A stretch of 64,000 nucleotides of DNA. Origin: Luteibacter flocculans. Its GTDB lineage: Bacteria > Pseudomonadota > Gammaproteobacteria > Xanthomonadales > Rhodanobacteraceae. How positions within the stretch are numbered: position 1 is the stretch's first letter; the number at the start of each line of letters is the position of its first letter. The position numbers and the translations under genes were made by a program. The stretch is taken from NCBI RefSeq assembly GCF_023612255.1, contig NZ_CP063231.1:3714501-3778500 (forward strand), in the 5' to 3' direction. The notes below the pieces were generated by a model. It saw only the letters and a program-made list of their open reading frames with translations, did no database searches and was not told where the DNA came from. Shown piece by piece: positions 59,024-64,000 of the stretch.

Positions 59024-60160
59024 TTATTGGCCGGCGTCGCGGATCGCTTTGAGGAACCCCTGCCCCTCGGCCCCGCCGAACCAGCCGGCATGGCCGATCA
59101 GGAAGGTGTAGTAGGCCACGTCGGCATGTTCGCGGCGACGCGTTATGCCCTCGAAGTACTCCACCTCGGACAGCGCAAAGTCCATATGAACCAGAGGAAG
59201 AACATCGGCGAGCGCGACGAGGTCGGCCGGCGTCAGCGGCCGGATCGCGCAATAGCCGCGAATCAGCGCGAGTGCCAGATCGTGTCGCGCAATATGACCC
59301 TTGTCGATGTCCAACCACGCGATCGCATTGCGTTCGATGGCAGTGGCGAGATCGAACAGCGCAAACGTGCGCGCGGAAAGGCCGAAGTCCAGCACGTCGG
59401 TTATCGTGGCGTCGTCTTTATCGCCACTCCAGTACAGGTTGGAGACGTGCCAGTCGCCATGTGTCCATAGCGGCGGTTGCGCGCGTGACGCCTGCGCTGC
59501 GCGCGCCTGCCAAGGCGCAATGGCCGCGTCGATCTCGTGTCGCCAGTCGCGATCGACGAGGTATTGCGCGAGCGCAGGACGCATCGACCACTGCGCGGCG
59601 ATCGCGTCGAGTGGATCATCCGACGAAAGCAGTTCCGCACGCGCGACGAGAATATCGGTGCTCCGCTGCGGCGCATCGAACGTGATCGCTGCGTCGTGCA
59701 GCCGCGCGAGCATGGCACCGGCTTCCAGCGCATGGCGCTCGCCACCAATCGGCGACCACGAGTACGCCTCGCGATAGACGTCCGTACCACGCGCGGGCTC
59801 TTGAACTTCGTAGACCCACTGGTCGGTACCGATCACCGACTCGCCGTCCATTCCGCGCAGGATGCGCGGCACAGGTACCCCGCAGGCGCGCACGGCATCG
59901 GAGAAACGATGTTCCTCCGCCAACGTGCGTTCGTCGCGCACGCTGCGATGGTGGCGCTTGATGAACGCGCGGCCCGCCGTGGCGGTCACCAGCGCAGCGG
60001 CAGAGAGCGGCCGCGGGCTGCGCCAGTCGATGGAGCGCAGCGTGCCCAGCGATGGATGGCGCGCGAGCACCGTGACGACCTCGTCCACCGTCAACGGCGG
60101 CCAGTCGGGTTCCAGTTGGTCGCCGGCAAGGCCGTGCGCGAGGTGGGCATCATCGATCAT
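59024..60160 (-). CDS. APH/choline-kinase-fold phosphotransferase
   Basis: A 378-residue kinase-like protein with the catalytic loop THGDWHVSNLYW (about residue 240) and the metal-binding DVLDFGLS. The N-terminal region has the KRHHRSVRDERTLAEEHRF nucleotide-site pattern. It lies immediately upstream of the riboswitch on the same strand, so it is not itself under that switch. A thiamine or small-alcohol kinase role is possible by proximity only; antibiotic resistance should not be assumed. Confidence 0.82.
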   Translation of the reverse strand: MIDDAHLAHGLAGDQLEPDWPPLTVDEVVTVLARHPSLGTLRSIDWRSPRPLSAAALVTATAGRAFIKRHHRSVRDERTLAEEHRFSDAVRACGVPVPRILRGMDGESVIGTDQWVYEVQEPARGTDVYREAYSWSPIGGERHALEAGAMLARLHDAAITFDAPQRSTDILVARAELLSSDDPLDAIAAQWSMRPALAQYLVDRDWRHEIDAAIAPWQARAAQASRAQPPLWTHGDWHVSNLYWSGDKDDATITDVLDFGLSARTFALFDLATAIERNAIAWLDIDKGHIARHDLALALIRGYCAIRPLTPADLVALADVLPLVHMDFALSEVEYFEGITRRREHADVAYYTFLIGHAGWFGGAEGQGFLKAIRDAGQ

Positions 60161-60214
60161 CGGGACAGTGTAGCGATGCGCGAGCGCGCCGGCCGCATGT
60201 CGACCGTCCTGTGG

Positions 60215-60949
60215 TCAGTGGCGCAGACTGCGCACCATGCCTTCGGCCGTCCACGCGCCCAGGCAACCGCCTGCGATACGCGCTACCTGGTCCTCGGGGT
60301 GGAAGGGCATGAGGAAGGTGCAGATCTCGCCGAAACTGGCGCCGGCCAGCGCGAGGTCGAGGCATGTCGCCTCGTCCGAGGTCATGCTCGCGAACTGCGG
60401 CGACAAGCCATGCCGCCACACGCGCACACCTACCCCACCTTCGACGATGGCTACCGGAGGCGGCGGCAACGCGTCGGCCAGGGCTCGCCAGATCGCCACG
60501 GCATTGCTTTGCGTGGTACGGAAACGCAGGGTCGGTACGAATTCGATCTCGACGCGATCCCAATCGTCCGCCGCGAGGTCGCGGACCGGCATGGCCTCCG
60601 CATCCGGACCGGAGAAGGCTTGGCGCAGGTGCCAGTCGAGCCAGGCCAGCTCGCCCACTTCGATGTCGGCCGGATAAGCATCCTCCAGCCAGGTAACGAA
60701 CGCTTCGCCATAGGCGTCCAGCGTCCACGACGAGGGCGGATGACGTTCGACGTAGCGCGCGGCGTGGGCGTCGAAGGCATCGTCGCCGAGCCACAGCAAC
60801 GTCTTCGCATAGGTATCGCGCAGGCACGCCACCAGTTGCGATCGGTAGTTGTTTACGTGGACGGCCATACCGCGTACGTCGACCGCGGTCGGCGTTTCGC
60901 CCTTTGCCAGGGCCGCGGCGAACGCCTTCTGCCAGTCCCCGAGATTCAT
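60215..60949 (-). CDS. bufC: DUF2063 family RiPP maturation partner (BufC-like), copy 1
   Basis: A 244-residue protein with an N-terminal DUF2063 domain (YRSQLVACLRDTYAKTLLWLGDDAF, about 36-60) and a C-terminal winged-helix-like region. In bufferin and related clusters this partner binds the precursor and presents it to the DUF692 enzyme. Its start overlaps the stop of the DUF692 gene (ATGA at 60946-60949), a constant arrangement in the family. Confidence 0.88.
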   Translation of the reverse strand: MNLGDWQKAFAAALAKGETPTAVDVRGMAVHVNNYRSQLVACLRDTYAKTLLWLGDDAFDAHAARYVERHPPSSWTLDAYGEAFVTWLEDAYPADIEVGELAWLDWHLRQAFSGPDAEAMPVRDLAADDWDRVEIEFVPTLRFRTTQSNAVAIWRALADALPPPPVAIVEGGVGVRVWRHGLSPQFASMTSDEATCLDLALAGASFGEICTFLMPFHPEDQVARIAGGCLGAWTAEGMVRSLRH

Positions 60950-61782
60950 GCGGCGCGACGAACGTCGGTGGTGATCGCTCGCGCACGCGCAAGCTCATCC
61001 AGCAACTCACGCAGCGGCGGGATGTGATCGTCGCGCTCGATCATCACGGCCACGTCGCCAAGACGTTCGACGAAGCGCGCATACAACGCCCACACCGGAT
61101 CCGGCACGGGCGCGTCATGGGTATCGACAAGCATGTCGCGTCCCTGACTGTGACCCGCGAGGTGGATCTGGCGTACACGATCCAAGGGCAGCCAACGAAG
61201 CCAGTCGTCCGGATCGAGGCCGTGATTGGTCGCGCTCACGTAGACGTTGTTCACATCGAGCAGCAGATAGCAGCCTGTACGCGCACACAGCTCGCCGATG
61301 AAAGCGGCCTCCCCCATGCCATCCGCAAAATGCAGATAGGTCGAGGGATTTTCCAGCAGCAACGGACGACCCAGTACATCCTGTGCGGCATGCACGTTGC
61401 TCGCCACGATATCCAGCGCCTGGCGCGTATACGGCAGCGGCAGCAGATCGTGCGAATTGAAACCATCGATGCCGGTCCAGCTCAGGTGATCCGACACCCA
61501 GATCGGCTCGATGCGATCGGCGAGGCCCCGCAAGCGACGCAGATAACCGGCATCCACACCGTCGGCGGAACCGATATTCATCGACACGCCGTGCAGCGCG
61601 ACGGGATAGCGCTCGCGAACACGGGTCAGCACGTCCAGCGGACGGCCACCCTCGACCATGAAGTTTTCCGAGATCGCCTCGACGAAATCCACCGGCTGCT
61701 GCGTTTCGATGAACTCGGCGTAGTGCGGTACGCGCAAGCCAAGCCCGAATCCAGACAAGGGTATTGGCGAGGGATGGGACAT
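60946..61782 (-). CDS. bufB: DUF692 (MNIO) RiPP-modifying oxidase (BufB-like), copy 1
   Basis: A 278-residue TIM-barrel enzyme of the multinuclear non-haem iron oxidase family. Metal-ligand motifs are plain: ALHGVSMNIGS, WVSDHLSW, LLENPSTY, LLLDVNNVYVS, IHLAGHS and LVDTHDAPV. Such enzymes modify cysteines of ribosomal peptides; in bufferins they make copper-binding thiooxazole-type products. ATG at 61782 has GGAG upstream. It lies between bufA and bufC. Confidence 0.92.
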   Translation of the reverse strand: MSHPSPIPLSGFGLGLRVPHYAEFIETQQPVDFVEAISENFMVEGGRPLDVLTRVRERYPVALHGVSMNIGSADGVDAGYLRRLRGLADRIEPIWVSDHLSWTGIDGFNSHDLLPLPYTRQALDIVASNVHAAQDVLGRPLLLENPSTYLHFADGMGEAAFIGELCARTGCYLLLDVNNVYVSATNHGLDPDDWLRWLPLDRVRQIHLAGHSQGRDMLVDTHDAPVPDPVWALYARFVERLGDVAVMIERDDHIPPLRELLDELARARAITTDVRRAA

Positions 61783-61835
61783 GCGGCGCTCCACGAGGAG
61801 AGACCCGACCGCCACCGGCAGCCGGGCCACGGTAC

Positions 61836-62105
61836 TTACTTGGCCGGCGGGGTGGTGCTGCCGCCCTGAGCGGTGCATTCCTGCATGGACACGGCCTTGA
61901 AGCCCTGGCCCTTGCAATCATTCATGCCCTTGCACTGGTGGTTGCCGGATTTACAGTCGGACGTGCCCTTGCAGCTGTTGATGCCGTAACAATGCACCGT
62001 CTTGCCGGCGCCCTGCTCCGCGGCTTGTGCCGGGGCGGAAATCGCAGCGACCGAAACGGCGAAAAGGGCGGCGGCAGCGGCGATGCTATGGGTAGCGGTT
62101 TGCAT
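61836..62105 (-). CDS. bufA: Bufferin-type six-cysteine RiPP precursor
   Basis: An 89-residue precursor with a Sec signal peptide (1-28, ending APAQA) and a short mature part with six cysteines (C39, C45, C51, C58, C64, C77) in repeated CKG contexts. The pattern HCYGINSCKG...CKG...CKGQGF is typical of DUF692-linked metallophore precursors. Four Cys are followed by Lys. The predicted role is copper buffering in the periplasm after modification. It is followed by bufB-bufC and preceded by a doxX gene. Confidence 0.88.
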   Translation of the reverse strand: MQTATHSIAAAAALFAVSVAAISAPAQAAEQGAGKTVHCYGINSCKGTSDCKSGNHQCKGMNDCKGQGFKAVSMQECTAQGGSTTPPAK

Positions 62106-62194
62106 GGTCGTTCTCCAGGACGGGATGGATGCCGGGATGGCATGGACGAATTCGCTGCCGTAGTCGCGGAGGTTACAGCGGCATACGTTTTTTT

Positions 62195-62662
62195 TCAGCG
62201 GAGGCCCAGGACGCGGTCCAACGAGACACGCCCGGCGCCGCGCCCCATGAGATACAGCAGGATCGCCGCCCAGGACAGATGCGTCGGCCAGGCGTCCGGA
62301 TACACGAAAATCTCGATGATCGAGGTCATGCCCAGCAGAACGAAGGCAGACAACCGCGTGGCGAGCCCAAGCACGAGCAGTATCGGCACGAAGGTTTCCA
62401 CACTCGCCGACAGGTGGGCGGCGATCTCCGGCGGCACCAGCGGCAGACGGTACTCCGTGCGGAACAGCTCATACGTGCCTTCGGTGATCGTAAGAAACCC
62501 TTCGACCTTCGTGCGACCGGACTGGAAGAAGATGGCCGCGATGGAAAGGCGTGCCGTCAGGGCGAGCAGGTCGTGTCCGATCAGCTGCTCGATCCGTTCG
62601 GCAAGCGCGTTCCAGCGACCGCGAAGGGTGGGTGCCGTAGCGGCAGGGGTGACGGTCAGCAT
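62195..62662 (-). CDS. DoxX family membrane protein
   Basis: A 155-residue inner-membrane protein with four helices and the DoxX pattern ([39 protein letters not shown]). DoxX proteins often accompany bufferin clusters, where they may serve the quinone or redox side. It starts 11 nt after the second bufC-like gene, so it belongs to that transcript. Confidence 0.88.
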   Translation of the reverse strand: MLTVTPAATAPTLRGRWNALAERIEQLIGHDLLALTARLSIAAIFFQSGRTKVEGFLTITEGTYELFRTEYRLPLVPPEIAAHLSASVETFVPILLVLGLATRLSAFVLLGMTSIIEIFVYPDAWPTHLSWAAILLYLMGRGAGRVSLDRVLGLR

Positions 62663-62673
62663 GGTTGGCTCCC

Positions 62674-63408
62674 TTAGGAATGAGCAAAGGCACCGGACCG
62701 CAGGAGTCCGGGGAGAATGAGATCAAGGCGAGCGCCCGGATAAGCCGAGGTGACCGCCATCGTCGCTTCGCCCAGCGTCGCGCCGCTGGCGACGGCATCG
62801 AGGATGGCGAGGGAGGCGCCGTCGCCCGGCACGACGTGCACACGGCCGGCCACACGCACCACGATGGCTTGCTCCGGCTGCCAATGAAGGTCGGATCCGA
62901 CCGGCACACCACGCCGACTGGCTTCCCAGATCGTGCGCACAGGCACCGCGGAATCGATCCACCGTGTGGCGGGATGGAGGCCCAGGCGCTCGCTCACCAA
63001 CACTTCCGGCGATAGCTCGGCCAGCCGATCGAGATTCAGCGGGGCTGCATCGGCCGCATCCCTGCTTTCCGACCAAAGCCGATCCAGCCGGGCGACGTCC
63101 ACGAGGTACGGAAGAACGGCAGCCGGCTCGAAGTGTGCGAGAAAATCGGGAAAGCCCTCGCCGTAACGCGCGAGCCGTGCGTCGCGTGGCGGCGCCTCGT
63201 CGACGTGAAGCGCCGCCGCTGCACGAAACCAGTCGCGCCCGACCAGGCACACCACGGCGGGGAAGTTGGCCTCCAGCGCATCGAGGCAGGCACGCATCAC
63301 CGTGTTGCGGTAGATCGCGAAGGCCGGATGCATGGCGGGTGCAAAGTCGCTCACCTCGGCGCGAAGGGCTTCGACGAAGGCATGCTGAAAATGCGCGAGG
63401 GTGGTCAT
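62674..63408 (-). CDS. bufC: DUF2063 family RiPP maturation partner (BufC-like), copy 2
   Basis: A 244-residue protein with the DUF2063 N-terminal block ([19 protein letters not shown], about 27-45) and a C-terminal region. ATG at 63408 overlaps the stop of the upstream DUF692 gene (ATGA). Together with its neighbour it forms a second maturation pair, clearly diverged from the copy at 60215. Confidence 0.86.
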   Translation of the reverse strand: MTTLAHFQHAFVEALRAEVSDFAPAMHPAFAIYRNTVMRACLDALEANFPAVVCLVGRDWFRAAAALHVDEAPPRDARLARYGEGFPDFLAHFEPAAVLPYLVDVARLDRLWSESRDAADAAPLNLDRLAELSPEVLVSERLGLHPATRWIDSAVPVRTIWEASRRGVPVGSDLHWQPEQAIVVRVAGRVHVVPGDGASLAILDAVASGATLGEATMAVTSAYPGARLDLILPGLLRSGAFAHS

Positions 63409-64000
63409 GCCGCATTTGCCCACGCCGACAACATGTCGTTCGCGCGGAGACACTCGCGCATCAGTGCGTCGAACGCCGGTACGTTGCCGTCGCGTTCGAT
63501 CAGCGTGGGCACAGGCCCCATGCGTTGCAGAACATACCGATACAGTTCCCACACGGGTTCGGCGACCGCTGCGTCGTGCGAATCGACCAGCAGACCGCCA
63601 TCGAGCGACGCATCGATGCCATGCCCCGCCAGATGCACTTCCGTGACGGCGTGCAACGGAAAGGCCTCGAGATAGGCACGCGCACTCGTGCCGAGGTTAT
63701 GCGCGCTGACATGGACGTTGTTGACGTCGAGAAGCAAACCGCATCCCGTGCGCCGAACCAGTTCGGCAAGAAAATCCGTTTCGCTCCACGCATGCCCGTC
63801 GATCGCAAGGTAATGCGACGGGTTCTCGATCGATATCCGCCGGCCGAGCGCGTCCTGGCTGCGTGCCAGGTTATCTACGACGTGAGCGAGCGCGTCATGA
63901 GTGCGCGGAAAAGGAAGCAGGTCGGGGAGGTACGTGCCACCCCATGCCGACCAGGCCAGGTGTTCCGACACCAGGGCCGGTTGGACACGATCGATCAGCT
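63405..64000 (-). CDS. bufB: DUF692 (MNIO) RiPP-modifying oxidase, copy 2 (5' end outside window)
   Basis: The C-terminal 198 or so residues of a second DUF692 enzyme. Ligand motifs VSEHLAWSAWGG, SIENPSHYL, LLLDVNNVHVS, VHLAGH and LVDSHDAAV are intact. The frame is open at the right edge. A precursor gene for this pair, if present, lies further upstream beyond 64000. Confidence 0.9.
   Translation of the reverse strand, partial: LIDRVQPALVSEHLAWSAWGGTYLPDLLPFPRTHDALAHVVDNLARSQDALGRRISIENPSHYLAIDGHAWSETDFLAELVRRTGCGLLLDVNNVHVSAHNLGTSARAYLEAFPLHAVTEVHLAGHGIDASLDGGLLVDSHDAAVAEPVWELYRYVLQRMGPVPTLIERDGNVPAFDALMRECLRANDMLSAWANAA

Noticed and set aside
59024-60160. Aminoglycoside resistance gene
   Set aside because: Only the general phosphotransferase fold is visible; nothing specifies an antibiotic substrate.

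Overview
The window is about 65% GC by eye and is packed with Gammaproteobacterial housekeeping genes. Gene content and order (aroQ-accB-accC, hemD-hemX-hemY, type B L31, dsbD-tlpA-DUF1415, GTGGGAGC palindromes, an sX13-like RNA behind polA) point to Xanthomonadales, most likely a Rhodanobacteraceae relative such as Luteibacter or Dyella. That placement is inference from gene content; no alignment was run.

Layout. 1-9.7 kb: 3' end of mrcA, a hypothetical, gltA, rpmE2, a nucleoside hydrolase, glnE and an LTA-synthase-like sulfatase. 10-12.7 kb: groL and groS with a CIRCE operator, and cutA. 12.7-20.5 kb: dsbD-tlpA-DUF1415, aroQ-accB-accC, prmA and a DUF3426 protein. 20.6-31.8 kb: fis-purH, an SBF-like transporter divergent from a LysR regulator, a GST, a DUF2782 protein, polA, the sX13-like sRNA and uvrD. 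31.8-45.8 kb: hscC with a J-like protein, hemD/X/Y, small lipoprotein, rhodanese-like, reductase and thioesterase genes, srkA, rlmI and a type IB topoisomerase.

46.2-55.5 kb is the accessory island and the most interesting part. It encodes a type I secretion ATPase, a HlyD-type adaptor, a four-helix membrane protein, a 41-codon ORF, a second four-helix membrane protein and a 1496-residue RTX protein, all on the plus strand; the last three genes are joined by ATGA overlaps. The RTX protein has a colicin-like hydrophobic hairpin near its N terminus, then an FrpC-type self-processing module starting at an Asp-Pro bond, then four 162-residue calcium-binding repeat units and a type I export tail. 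I read this as a candidate secreted, self-cleaving pore-forming bacteriocin, with the two AT-rich membrane proteins as candidate immunity proteins.

55.6-64 kb: a DUF2628 protein; a TPP-riboswitch-controlled TonB receptor plus PnuC-type transporter (probable thiamine uptake); a phosphotransferase; and a bufferin-type RiPP cluster (six-Cys precursor, DUF692/MNIO enzyme, DUF2063 partner, DoxX protein), followed by a second MNIO/partner pair that runs off the right edge.

GTGGGAGC-type palindromic elements sit in four intergenic regions, three of them between convergent genes and one behind polA. No tRNA, rRNA, CRISPR array, transposase or phage gene was recognised.
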